A stretch of 64,000 nt of DNA from Proteus penneri. GTDB lineage: Bacteria > Pseudomonadota > Gammaproteobacteria > Enterobacterales > Enterobacteriaceae. A program made the translations under genes and the position numbers. Under the pieces are notes generated by a model. It searched no databases, was not told the DNA's origin, and saw only the letters and a program-made list of their open reading frames with translations. The stretch covers positions 248,001 to 312,000 of the forward strand of contig NZ_PHFJ01000001.1 of the NCBI RefSeq assembly GCF_003144535.1, read 5' to 3'. Shown here piece after piece: positions 1-7,797 of the stretch (positions within the stretch are counted from its first letter, which is position 1; each line of letters opens with the position of its first letter).

Positions 1-753
1 AATACGTTGCTGATAACGGCTTTCTAGCTCTTGAACATATTTCAGTTGGATAGAGTTAAGATCACGACCTAATGCATCTGGTTGTGTCAATAATTTGCCA
101 CTTTGGTCAACGATAGTCACACTGCTGTCAGGCATACCTGCAACACTGCTCGCAACGATATGCACGATGGCATTAATTTGACCTTCATCCAGCGCTCTAC
201 CCTGTAAAAGACCCACCGTAACGGATGCAGAAGGGGATTTCTGTTCACGAACAAAAAGAGATGGTTTTGGCAGTGCTAAATGAACACGAGCATTTTGTAC
301 AGGACCTAATGTCTCGATAGTGCGAGCAAGCTCACCTTCAAGTGCACGTTGATAGTTAATTTGTTCACTAAATTGGCTGATCCCGAACTTTTCTTTATCT
401 AACAGTTCAAAACCGGCAGCACCGCCTTTAGGAAGTCCCGCTTGCGCGAGTTTCAGGCGTAATTCATGAACCTGATTGTCAGGCACCATGATCGCTGAGC
501 CATTTTGTGACAAGCGATAAGGTACGTTCATTTGTGTTAACTGTGTGACAATTTCGCCACCGTCTTTATCGCTAAGATTACTATAAAGCACTTTATAATC
601 AGGGCTTTGTAACCATAAAAATGCAGCAACAAAAATGGCAATCGCCGCCGAGCCCGCAATAATGAGCGGAATTTTCGGATCGGCTTTTATCCGGTTAATA
701 ATGGCGTTAAAACCCTTTTTCTGGTTCACAACGTCGGTTTTTTCGGCATTCAT
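1..753 (-). CDS. fliF: Flagellar M-ring protein FliF, N-terminal part (gene runs off the left edge)
   Basis: FliF builds the MS ring of the flagellar basal body in the inner membrane and is the base on which the rod and export gate assemble. Only the first 251 codons are in the window. The start is the ATG read leftward from 753. A short charged N-terminus is followed by a membrane segment at about residues 29-48 and then the ring-building periplasmic region, with typical stretches such as VLYSNLSDKDGGEI and GGAAGFELLDKEKFG. It is divergent from fliE, the usual enteric arrangement, so the shared intergenic region should carry both class 2 promoters. Identification is firm; the C-terminal FliG-binding part is outside the window. 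Confidence 0.96.
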   Translation of the reverse strand, partial: MNAEKTDVVNQKKGFNAIINRIKADPKIPLIIAGSAAIAIFVAAFLWLQSPDYKVLYSNLSDKDGGEIVTQLTQMNVPYRLSQNGSAIMVPDNQVHELRLKLAQAGLPKGGAAGFELLDKEKFGISQFSEQINYQRALEGELARTIETLGPVQNARVHLALPKPSLFVREQKSPSASVTVGLLQGRALDEGQINAIVHIVASSVAGMPDSSVTIVDQSGKLLTQPDALGRDLNSIQLKYVQELESRYQQRI

Positions 754-878
754 AGACAATCCTTGCCTTGTAGTTCGGGATGAATACTAAAAGCGTGGCG
801 TAACAAAACAGACTCCCCTTACGCAAATAAATAAACCTACTCTCAGGTGTCTCATTATTGGCCTTTTGCGTTTCATTT

Positions 879-922
879 AATGGCGTAATTAGCCCTTAAC
901 TTTTGCGTTAATTACTCGCTTT
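879..922. promoter_or_regulatory. Candidate FlhD4C2 box between fliF and fliE
   Basis: A half site AATGGCGTAATTAGCC (879-894) is followed about 11 bases later by an imperfect inverted copy, CGTTAATTACTCGCTT (907-922). This matches the layout of the enteric FlhD4C2 box, two inverted 16-17 base halves separated by 10-12 bases. Its place between two divergent class 2 flagellar genes supports the call. It was judged by eye only. Confidence 0.55.
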
Positions 923-1029
923 GGAATGAAGCCCCTGTGTTAGGGTATAACTCGGTAAGCGTGTTGGTGCACTTCCTTACTATGACATTGATTCAGTAAT
1001 TGAATTAGATGATTAACGCAGAGGTTTAT

Positions 1030-1341
1030 ATGTCAATTCCAGCTATTGAAAGTGTTCTGGATAAAATGCAAATCCAGACTTTGCAAGCATCCAATATTGC
1101 AAAACCCCAGCCAGTACAAGCAGGGTTTGCTACTCAGCTTGTTCAAGCTGTGGGTAAAATTAATGAAACCCGAGTGAATGCAACCAACAAAGTGCAAGCG
1201 TTTACCTTAGGTACACCTGGAGTCGAGTTAAACGATGTGATGGTAGATATGCAAAAATCCAGTATCTCATTACAAATGGGCATACAAGTGCGTAATAAGC
1301 TCGTTGCTGCTTATCAAGAAATAATGTCAATGCAGGTGTAG
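1030..1341 (+). CDS. fliE: Flagellar hook-basal body protein FliE
   Basis: FliE is the small adaptor joining the MS ring and export gate to the proximal rod. The 103-residue product starting MSIPAIESVLDKMQ has the family's usual length (104 in E. coli) and its conserved C-terminal helix, with DVMVDMQKSSISLQMGIQVRNKLV and a final EIMSMQV. An in-frame ATG exists 21 bases upstream, but the start at 1030 is preferred because AGAGG lies just before it and the resulting N-terminus fits FliE. It is divergent from fliF across a candidate FlhDC box. Confidence 0.95.
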   Translation: MSIPAIESVLDKMQIQTLQASNIAKPQPVQAGFATQLVQAVGKINETRVNATNKVQAFTLGTPGVELNDVMVDMQKSSISLQMGIQVRNKLVAAYQEIMSMQV

Positions 1342-1866
1342 TGCCTCATCATTTGTTAATGATTGCTTTTCTTTTGTATAGCAATAAAGACGTACCTAAT
1401 CAAAACAGAATGGGGCATATGGTTCAATATCATTAAATAGATGATATAAGCTTTTGAATGTGATTAAACGTTCGAATATTTATACTATTGTTTGCTATTT
1501 ATGATGATGAGCGCCCCGATTTGTACAGAGAAAATAGACACATCATTTTATTGATGTGTGCTTTTTCACATCTATATCAAAGCAACTCGCTATTTTATCC
1601 CTTCTTATATTTCAAAAAAGATCAAAATCAAATGGTTAAATAAGTTACTTAATTTATTACTCTATGGTAAACCTTGATAATTATTCTGAATAAATTAGAT
1701 CACTTTGAAAAAACAGTAAAAATAAAAAATGAGTGCAATCAGAAATGAAAGAGTACGCTTAAATTTCTTACGATGAAGTTCATCTTTTTATAAAACGATT
1801 TTATTAAACTAAAAATTATTGATTATTATCACATTAAAGCGGGTCATAAACGGCTATGGTAATTAC
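1342..1866. other. Gene-poor AT-rich intergenic region after fliE
   Basis: About 520 bases without a convincing gene. The one clear structure is an 8-bp hairpin at 1538-1559 (ACACATCA, 6-base loop, TGATGTGT) followed by GCTTTTT, which looks like a Rho-independent terminator on the plus strand some 200 bases after fliE. It could end the fliE transcript or a short unannotated RNA. Confidence 0.5.
1538..1566 (+). terminator. Rho-independent terminator-like hairpin downstream of fliE
   Basis: Perfect 8-bp stem ACACATCA/TGATGTGT with a TTTTAT loop, followed by GCTTTTT. Confidence 0.6.
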
Positions 1867-1893
1867 ATGATTAATAACGTAAACGGTGATGAT

Positions 1894-2082
1894 ATGGAAT
1901 ATTGGTTTATTGCGTATAAAGTGCGTTCCAGAAATGGTGATACCTACGCCGGACATAAAATTGTAGAAACAGAAAGTGGGATCACACCCCATATTGCGTT
2001 AGATAAAGCATGTCAGGAAGTTGCTGAAGGAGCACAAGCTGATATTCCTGCGGTGAGAGTTGTGGCTTTTAATCGTTTATAA
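1894..2082 (+). CDS. Small conserved-looking protein of unknown function
   Basis: A short ORF encoding about 62 residues starting MEYWFIAYKVRSRNGDTYAG. I do not recognise a family. The protein is soluble, of balanced composition, with no signal peptide or membrane segment. The start is uncertain: in-frame ATGs lie at 1867 and 1894, neither with a strong ribosome-binding site. I prefer 1894 because residues before it (MINNVNGDD) look like untranslated leader. A good terminator follows within 25 bases of the stop, which supports a real, separately transcribed gene. It sits alone between fliE and the lipase-like gene. Confidence 0.6.
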   Translation: MEYWFIAYKVRSRNGDTYAGHKIVETESGITPHIALDKACQEVAEGAQADIPAVRVVAFNRL

Positions 2083-2103
2083 AAAATTCTATCAACCTAA
2101 TAG

Positions 2104-2138
2104 AAATCCTACATTCATTTAATGTGGGATTTTTTTTA
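2104..2138 (+). terminator. Rho-independent terminator after the small gene at 1894-2082
   Basis: Stem AAATCCTACATT / AATGTGGGATTT with one mismatch, followed directly by a run of T. Confidence 0.8.
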
Positions 2139-2437
2139 TTTTAAATTTAAAACTTGGTTATTTAATGCGCTTTTTTATGAACTGATTAACTAATAGAATT
2201 AATAAAAAAGTAAGGTATCCACTTATAAAATTTAATTACATTGATCTGATAGAGTTTTTTCATTTCTTTTACCTAAATAAAGTTCCATTATGTGATCTCA
2301 GCTTTACTAATTTATTTTTACTCATTGAATAAAAAAAGGCTTATGGTTAATGTGCTGGTGGGCTAAGGAATAGCTCAATACAAGGAAATAAAAATCATTA
2401 TTTTGATTTTTAGTTATTAATAAAAGGAAATTTAATT

Positions 2438-3571
2438 ATGACAGTATTAACCGTTTATTTATGTGGCACTGGCTCAAACTCATTTGATAATAATAATCCG
2501 ACCTTCTGGCAAGGTGAATTAGTCTCCACTTTAGCGCAAAACAACCAAGGACGAGAATTTGCACAGTGGTTTATTGTTGATGGTCCGGGTAGTGGTAATC
2601 TACAAGAAGATGATTTATGGGTTGAAAGCCCTAATTACTCTGATATTAAAGGCTCGTTATTTGGCAGTGGTTGGGAAGAAAATGTTAATCACGCACTTTG
2701 TTTAATGAAAGGTCACTTTGATTGGCAACGTGAAAAATTAACAGAACAGCAGTATAACCAACTGAAAAAAGCGGGCATACCTATTGAAGATGTCAAAGTC
2801 ACAGGCTCTTTTTTATGGCGTAAATATGACTATGGCGATCGCCATGTCACTCAACAGCAACTCCAACAGCAAATTATTCGTATCTTCCGTAAAGATGGCA
2901 TTATTCCAACGCAAGTTAACTTAGTGGGGTGGAGTCGTGGAGGAATTACTTGCCATATGCTAGCAAATGCGATGTTGGCAGATCCTCAATTAAAAGATAT
3001 CCCCGTGAATATTTTTGCTATTGATCCCGTTCCAGGTCCACTGAATTTTCAACCTGAAAAAGTGTCACTGGGTAAAAACGTCAAAGAATATGTCGGATTT
3101 TATGCAAGAGATGAGCGCTCTAAAGGATTTACTTGCGTGATCCCAACTGTTGTTGCTGATACTAAAATGCATATTTTCCCTATTTCAGGGCGCCATGCCA
3201 CATTAGTGGGCAATGCGTCTATTGATGGTAGTGAAGGTGAAAATGCATTATATGCACCGGGTATAGTGGTTCGCCATTTTGCCGAAGTCTGTTTAACCCG
3301 CTGGGGTTGTGATTTAGCTAATAAATTGGCCTTAACGGATACACAAATTACGGATTATCACACCGATATTGCTAATGATGCAGATAAATATATAGCCATG
3401 CGCCGTAAAACCTATTCTATCCATGAAAGCACAGGTAAAGATGAACGTAAGGTTTCACTAGGTAAAGAGGGTAAAGCATTCTCTGAGATCTTTGGCGTAC
3501 AATATAATCCATCAGCAGGTTTAACTGCAGATTATTTATCTAATCTGCAACTTTATGATGTGATTAAATAA
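2438..3571 (+). CDS. Alpha/beta-hydrolase (lipase-like) protein, possible phospholipase effector
   Basis: A 377-residue protein, probably a serine hydrolase. The nucleophile elbow is visible as LVGWSRGG, with the candidate catalytic Ser at residue 166. A following beta-strand ends in IFAIDPVPG (candidate Asp 196) and a later GRHATLVG supplies a candidate His at 253, giving the Ser-Asp-His order of the fold. There is no signal peptide and no membrane segment, so it should be cytoplasmic unless exported by a specialised route. GxSRG elbows of this kind also occur in type VI lipase effectors, but no VgrG, PAAR, Hcp or immunity gene is adjacent. It is a single-gene unit with AAAGGAAAT before the ATG and a terminator after it, inserted between fliE and fliT. 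Substrate unknown. Confidence 0.7.
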   Translation: MTVLTVYLCGTGSNSFDNNNPTFWQGELVSTLAQNNQGREFAQWFIVDGPGSGNLQEDDLWVESPNYSDIKGSLFGSGWEENVNHALCLMKGHFDWQREKLTEQQYNQLKKAGIPIEDVKVTGSFLWRKYDYGDRHVTQQQLQQQIIRIFRKDGIIPTQVNLVGWSRGGITCHMLANAMLADPQLKDIPVNIFAIDPVPGPLNFQPEKVSLGKNVKEYVGFYARDERSKGFTCVIPTVVADTKMHIFPISGRHATLVGNASIDGSEGENALYAPGIVVRHFAEVCLTRWGCDLANKLALTDTQITDYHTDIANDADKYIAMRRKTYSIHESTGKDERKVSLGKEGKAFSEIFGVQYNPSAGLTADYLSNLQLYDVIK

Positions 3572-3604
3572 GATTTTATTGATCACACAATAATGTATTA
3601 ATGT

Positions 3605-3632
3605 ATCGCTCACTGTTTAGTGGGCGATTTTT
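3605..3632 (+). terminator. Terminator after the lipase-like gene
   Basis: Imperfect stem ATCGCTCACT / AGTGGGCGAT with a GTTT loop followed by TTTT. Confidence 0.75.
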
Positions 3633-3784
3633 ACTCTAATAAAACATAAAAAAAGGAAAGGGGGTAAGTTGATAAATGAAAAAAAAGAACGTTACCGATA
3701 ACAAGTTAAGCTGAATAACAAGCGATAGTTTTTCTAAGTAAAGACGCCATTAGCTAATAAAACCGCTTTTGGCGCAGAGGAGAG

Positions 3785-4150
3785 TTATTTAAGATTGAGA
3801 TCAGGATAATAACTATGTTCTGTAAACTGACCATAGCTATTCTGTACCCTCTGCTCTTGTTCAGTCTGTCTTATTAATATGCCAAGCTCATCTAGACGAG
3901 CCCGTAATAAATTTCGCGTCTCGTTTTCGTTCTCTAAGATTTTCTTTAGCATATCCGTGAGTCGTTGTTGTAGTCTCAGCTCACCGTCAGCAGGTTTTAC
4001 CATCTTAGTGATTTTTTCTACGCTTTTTAAATAATCCATTTCCATTTCTATCAGCTTATCCCATTGCTGATCTTTGGCAAGCGTTAACATTTGCTCACTT
4101 GATTTTAAAACATGCTCGTAAGCCGCCATAATATCCATATTGTTGTCCAC
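3785..4150 (-). CDS. fliT: Flagellar export chaperone FliT
   Basis: FliT is the cytoplasmic chaperone of the filament cap protein FliD and, in enterics, also an inhibitor of FlhD4C2. The 121-residue product has the family's length and all-helical look, with two amphipathic helices (about residues 10-50 and 60-100) rich in Glu, Lys and Leu. It is the third gene of fliD-fliS-fliT, only 6 bases after the fliS stop, so it is cotranscribed with the cap protein it serves. Sequence is diverged, as usual for FliT; assignment leans on size, helicity and position. Confidence 0.88.
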   Translation of the reverse strand: MDNNMDIMAAYEHVLKSSEQMLTLAKDQQWDKLIEMEMDYLKSVEKITKMVKPADGELRLQQRLTDMLKKILENENETRNLLRARLDELGILIRQTEQEQRVQNSYGQFTEHSYYPDLNLK

Positions 4151-4156
4151 TCTAAT

Positions 4157-4555
4157 TTAATAAGAATTAATCTGTGTGCCAATTTGTTGCCAAGCATCAG
4201 AAATTTCAGTTAAGAGCTTGATGACTTCATGAATTTTTTCTGGGTTATTTTTTAAGTTAGCATCGAGTAGCTGATTAACCATATAGTCATAAAGGAGCTC
4301 CAGATTTTCTGCAAGCTCACCACCTTTTTCTTTATCCAGACCTTGTTTTAATCCGTTACCAATAATATTAATGGCTTTAGAGATATTTTCGCCTTTACCG
4401 GCGATATTTCCTTGTTCCATTAATATTAATGCACGGCGAAGGGCGCTTAGCGCCCCATTAAATAGGATCTGGATCAGCTGGTAAGGCGTGGCATTTAAAA
4501 TCTCGCTTTCAACGTCGATTTGAGCATACATTTTACTGGCTGATTGTTGATACAT
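4157..4555 (-). CDS. fliS: Flagellar export chaperone FliS
   Basis: FliS binds the C-terminus of flagellin in the cytoplasm, prevents early polymerisation and delivers it to the export gate. The 132-residue product has the conserved N-terminal block YAQIDVESEILNATPYQLIQILFNGALSAL in shorter pieces (YQLIQILFNG) and the helical bundle core with LYDYMVNQLLDAN. It lies 19 bases downstream of fliD and just before fliT, the standard order. Confidence 0.95.
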   Translation of the reverse strand: MYQQSASKMYAQIDVESEILNATPYQLIQILFNGALSALRRALILMEQGNIAGKGENISKAINIIGNGLKQGLDKEKGGELAENLELLYDYMVNQLLDANLKNNPEKIHEVIKLLTEISDAWQQIGTQINSY

Positions 4556-4574
4556 ATTATCCTACTTTTAAAAA

Positions 4575-5984
4575 TTACATTAATAGACGGCCGATTGAGG
4601 CACTGGAGTTAGTCATGGAGTTGACCATTTTATCTAACTGTTGGAACTGGTTTTTATAACGTTCCATCGTCGCCGCAATATTACGTTCGGTGTTTTTAAT
4701 TTGGCTATCTAATGTTTTTTTGCGTTTTTTCACGCCATCAGTGGCAATGTCTAAAGTACCATCATTAGATTGCAGGGTTTTCTTTAGGTAATTATAGGTT
4801 TGAGTACCAAAGCCTGTTTCTTTACCGTCACCCATAAAAAACTCTTTCACGTTGGCAGGTTTCTCTTTTAACGCTTCATCGAGTTTTTTGCTATCAATAT
4901 CTAAAGAACCATCAACCTTAAATTTAATACCCATTTTATTCAGGGTATCTAACTCTGAAGTGCTTTGCGAGCTTGTAACAAAGCTTTTTAGCTCCGACAT
5001 AATCATACGGCTGGTGCTATCACCGAGTAATACACCATTATCTTTAGATGCCGCTTCACCTTTTTCTACTTGCGTATATTTAGTGAGTGATTTGTAGGTG
5101 CTGTTTAACTCGTTATAAGCGTCTGTCCAAGCCTTAATGGCTTTTTTCATCGGCTCAATATCACGAGCAACATTAATAATTTCAGGCTTATCAATATTAT
5201 CTTTATTACTGTCAGTCGTTTTCTTTAAATTTAAAACAATCCCTTCAGGGGCATCTTTTATCTCATTGGTTTGGCGTTCAATTTTAATTCCGTTAATCGT
5301 TAAATCTGCATTTTTTGCTTCAACGATTTCTTTCATTCCTTTTGCAGAAGAAGTTGTTAAAAACTCATTAAGTTTATTATCACCTTCAACAGTGATTTCC
5401 ATTTTAGAGTCTGTGCCTTCTTTACGAGAAGTTAGGACTAAATAGTTTTCACCATCTTTAGCCTTAACAATCGTGGCGGAGACGTTACCTTCTTTTTTAT
5501 TGATTGCATCACGCAGTTCGAGAATAGATGTTTGTTTATCTTCTAATTCAATACGTAATGGCTCTTTTTCACCTTTTTGGGTAATCACTAAGGTGCGTTT
5601 ATTACCTTCACCCAAGGTTTCACCTAAAGTTTCTTTCACATCAGAGACTTTAGTTGATTGTAATGTTTGAGCTTGTGCTAACTGGGTAACAGAAACAGTG
5701 TAGTTACCCACGCTGGCTTTACCATCGGTAGTGACTTTAAAAGCATCAAACTCATCATCGACTTTTGTAGCAACAATTTTATCGAATTTTTTTAAATCTT
5801 CAGACGCTTTTTGTAATTTATCAAGCTGTCCGCGTATTTTACCGTAAGCGGTAATTTTCGCCTCGTAGCTTTTCATCTGTTTATCTAGGGGTTCAAGGCG
5901 TTTATTTTCCGACGCCTCTAATTGTGCCAATGTTTGGCTAAGAGGCATCCCTGAGCCCACGCCTAGTGAAGCAATACCAGCCAT
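4575..5984 (-). CDS. fliD: Flagellar filament cap protein FliD
   Basis: FliD (HAP2) forms the cap that guides flagellin assembly at the filament tip. The 469-residue protein begins [23 protein letters not shown], typical of the N-terminal FliD domain, has a variable central exposed region, and ends in a long amphipathic coiled coil (about 410-465) closing with [11 protein letters not shown] near-consensus sigma-28 promoter lies upstream at 6028-6054 and GGAGA precedes the ATG. First gene of fliDST, divergent from flaA. Confidence 0.96.
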   Translation of the reverse strand: MAGIASLGVGSGMPLSQTLAQLEASENKRLEPLDKQMKSYEAKITAYGKIRGQLDKLQKASEDLKKFDKIVATKVDDEFDAFKVTTDGKASVGNYTVSVTQLAQAQTLQSTKVSDVKETLGETLGEGNKRTLVITQKGEKEPLRIELEDKQTSILELRDAINKKEGNVSATIVKAKDGENYLVLTSRKEGTDSKMEITVEGDNKLNEFLTTSSAKGMKEIVEAKNADLTINGIKIERQTNEIKDAPEGIVLNLKKTTDSNKDNIDKPEIINVARDIEPMKKAIKAWTDAYNELNSTYKSLTKYTQVEKGEAASKDNGVLLGDSTSRMIMSELKSFVTSSQSTSELDTLNKMGIKFKVDGSLDIDSKKLDEALKEKPANVKEFFMGDGKETGFGTQTYNYLKKTLQSNDGTLDIATDGVKKRKKTLDSQIKNTERNIAATMERYKNQFQQLDKMVNSMTNSSASIGRLLM

Positions 5985-6027
5985 ACCGGTCTCCTTTCTG
6001 TGTTCGTAAAATAATCCTCAAAAAGCG

Positions 6028-6054
6028 TTATCGGTAGAATCGGCGAAAAGTTTA
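6028..6054 (-). promoter_or_regulatory. Sigma-28 (FliA) promoter of fliDST
   Basis: Read on the minus strand: TAAA, a 15-base spacer, then ACCGATAA, one base off the FliA consensus TAAA-N15-GCCGATAA. It lies about 45 bases upstream of the fliD start. Confidence 0.85.
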
Positions 6055-6266
6055 CGTCTATTTGGTATTTTTGATGACGTAAACAGGCTGCCATATAGAA
6101 GCCATTTATTGCCATTGGTGACCAAAGTCGAATTTAGAAGGGTAGAAAAAGGATTGAGACAAAAATTGATAAAAAATAAATAAAAAAATAATAAATTAAT
6201 TTCTTTGTTTATCATTGACTTGATGTTGATTCTATAAAAAAACACAGAAATATTTGTAGGAAAAGT

Positions 6267-6293
6267 TAAAGGTTGTATGTGGGGTGCCGATAA
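6267..6293 (+). promoter_or_regulatory. Sigma-28 (FliA) promoter of flaA
   Basis: TAAA (6267-6270), exactly 15 bases, then GCCGATAA (6286-6293): a perfect match to the enteric FliA consensus. It leaves a leader of roughly 70 bases before flaA. Confidence 0.93.
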
Positions 6294-6344
6294 ACTTGTT
6301 GCCGGTGATTAACACCGAAAATGAATAGGCAAACTTTTATTTTA

Positions 6345-6360
6345 TCGACTTGATTTTAAA
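6345..6360 (+). repeat. 16-bp inverted repeat, left copy (flaA leader)
   Basis: TCGACTTGATTTTAAA, ending where the flaA ribosome-binding site AAAGGAA begins. Its exact reverse complement occupies 7771-7786, directly before the flaB ribosome-binding site. Confidence 0.9.
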
Positions 6361-6371
6361 GGAATCTAGCT

Positions 6372-7481
6372 ATGGCACAAGTCATTAATACCAACTATCT
6401 ATCTCTGGTAACTCAAAACAACCTGAACAAATCTCAGGGAGCTTTAGGAAGTGCAATCGAGCGTCTGTCTTCTGGTCTGCGTATCAACAGCGCAAAAGAC
6501 GATGCAGCGGGTCAAGCGATTGCTAACCGTTTCACTTCAAACGTAAATGGTTTAACTCAAGCTTCACGTAATGCGAACGATGGTATCTCTATCGCTCAAA
6601 CGACTGAAGGCGCGCTGAACGAAATCAACAACAACTTACAGCGTATCCGTGAGTTAACAGTTCAAGCTAAAAATGGTACTAACTCTAACTCAGACATCAC
6701 TTCAATTCAGGAAGAAGTTAAAGAGCGTCTTGGTGAAATCAACCGTATTTCTGAACAAACTCAGTTTAACGGCGTTAAAGTACTGAGCGGCGAAAAAGCT
6801 GAAATGACTATTCAGGTTGGTACTAACGATAACGAAACTATCAAATTTAACTTAGATAAAGTTGATAACGATACGTTAGGTGTTTCAAGTGACAAACTGT
6901 TTACTGAAACTAAAGTTACAAAAGGTGAAATTAAAGCTGGTGGTGCTGTTACAGCCGATACTTTAGCTACTGGCTCTGCTTTTGGCGATGGTACTGGTAA
7001 CACTGTTAAATCTGCTCTTGCATATAATGTAGATGGTACTGCAGATGCAGATAAAGTTATCATTACTAACGACGCTGACGAGAAATTTGTTGTTAACAAA
7101 GCTGATTTAGAAAAAGATGGTGCTGGCAAATTAGCACTGAAAGCTGGCGCTTCGAAAACAGCATTTGTTGAAGCTGATGCTAAAGAAATTAAAACTTTAG
7201 ACGTTAAAGATGACGCTTTAGCAACTTTAGACAAAGCTATCAACACAATTGATGAAAGCCGTTCTAAATTAGGTGCGATTCAAAACCGTTTCGAATCTAC
7301 TATCAACAACCTGAACAACACTGTTAACAACTTATCTGCTTCACGTAGCCGTATCTTAGATGCTGACTATGCAACAGAAGTGTCTAACATGAGCCGTGGT
7401 CAAATTCTGCAACAAGCGGGTACTTCTGTACTTGCTCAAGCAAACCAAGTACCACAAACTGTTCTGTCTCTGTTACGTTAA
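6372..7481 (+). CDS. flaA: Flagellin FlaA (expressed flagellin)
   Basis: The 369-residue protein is the main filament subunit. The N-terminal D0/D1 region (about 1-170) starts MAQVINTNYLSLVTQNNLN and contains RLSSGLRINSAKDDAAGQAI; the C-terminal D1/D0 region (about 285-369) ends QANQVPQTVLSLLR; the central part is hypervariable, surface-exposed, rich in Lys, Asp, Ala and Thr. Transcription should start at the perfect sigma-28 promoter just upstream, and AAAGGAA lies 9 bases before the ATG. Codon use is strongly biased, as expected of a highly expressed gene. A paralogue, flaB, follows 316 bases downstream. In Proteus flaA is the expressed copy and flaB is normally silent, and flaA/flaB hybrids arise by recombination. 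Confidence 0.97.
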   Translation: MAQVINTNYLSLVTQNNLNKSQGALGSAIERLSSGLRINSAKDDAAGQAIANRFTSNVNGLTQASRNANDGISIAQTTEGALNEINNNLQRIRELTVQAKNGTNSNSDITSIQEEVKERLGEINRISEQTQFNGVKVLSGEKAEMTIQVGTNDNETIKFNLDKVDNDTLGVSSDKLFTETKVTKGEIKAGGAVTADTLATGSAFGDGTGNTVKSALAYNVDGTADADKVIITNDADEKFVVNKADLEKDGAGKLALKAGASKTAFVEADAKEIKTLDVKDDALATLDKAINTIDESRSKLGAIQNRFESTINNLNNTVNNLSASRSRILDADYATEVSNMSRGQILQQAGTSVLAQANQVPQTVLSLLR

Positions 7482-7517
7482 TTCGTACACTGACACAAAA
7501 GATACCTTTCTATATTC

Positions 7518-7546
7518 AAAAGGTCCTCGTAAGAGGGCCTTTTTTT
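7518..7546 (+). terminator. flaA terminator
   Basis: GC-rich stem AAAGGTCCTC / GAGGGCCTTT with GTAA loop followed by a T run. Confidence 0.9.
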
Positions 7547-7687
7547 GTCGTTTTATTTTATATTTAACTCTACTCTTTTTTAGTTTTATTTTTTCTCTCA
7601 ATTTCTTTTACTTTTTTCTGCAATTAATTACTTCTTATAAATTAACTGACTGGCTTTTTTTTGCTATTTTTGCGACGCCAAAAATCG

Positions 7688-7714
7688 TAAATCCCTCAAA
7701 TTTGATGACGATAG
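7688..7714 (+). promoter_or_regulatory. Degenerate sigma-28 promoter before flaB
   Basis: TAAA (7688-7691), a 15-base spacer, then GACGATAG. The -35 and spacing are intact but the -10 element differs from GCCGATAA at two positions, including the second base. It sits about 84 bases before the flaB start, where a functional promoter would be expected. Confidence 0.6.
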
Positions 7715-7770
7715 TGTTTAGGCAACGTTATTACAGCGACGTAATAACAACCCTATTCATTTAAAAGTAT

Positions 7771-7786
7771 TTTAAAATCAAGTCGA
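7771..7786 (+). repeat. 16-bp inverted repeat, right copy (flaB leader)
   Basis: TTTAAAATCAAGTCGA, the exact reverse complement of 6345-6360, placed immediately before the flaB ribosome-binding site AAGGAAT. Confidence 0.9.
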
Positions 7787-7797
7787 AGGAATATTGT

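Noticed and set aside
6018-6245. 75-residue ORF in the fliD-flaA gap
   Set aside because: Covers the fliD sigma-28 promoter; no ribosome-binding site and a hydrophobic, AT-driven composition.
7396-7764. 122-residue ORF after flaA
   Set aside because: Overlaps the flaA 3' end in another frame and runs through the flaA terminator; composition is that of translated AT-rich spacer.
6345-7786. Hin/Gin-type flagellar phase-inversion system
   Set aside because: The 16-bp repeat has no resemblance I can see to hix sites, no invertase gene is in the window, and inversion would turn flaA over rather than a promoter. Kept as a repeat, not as an inversion system.
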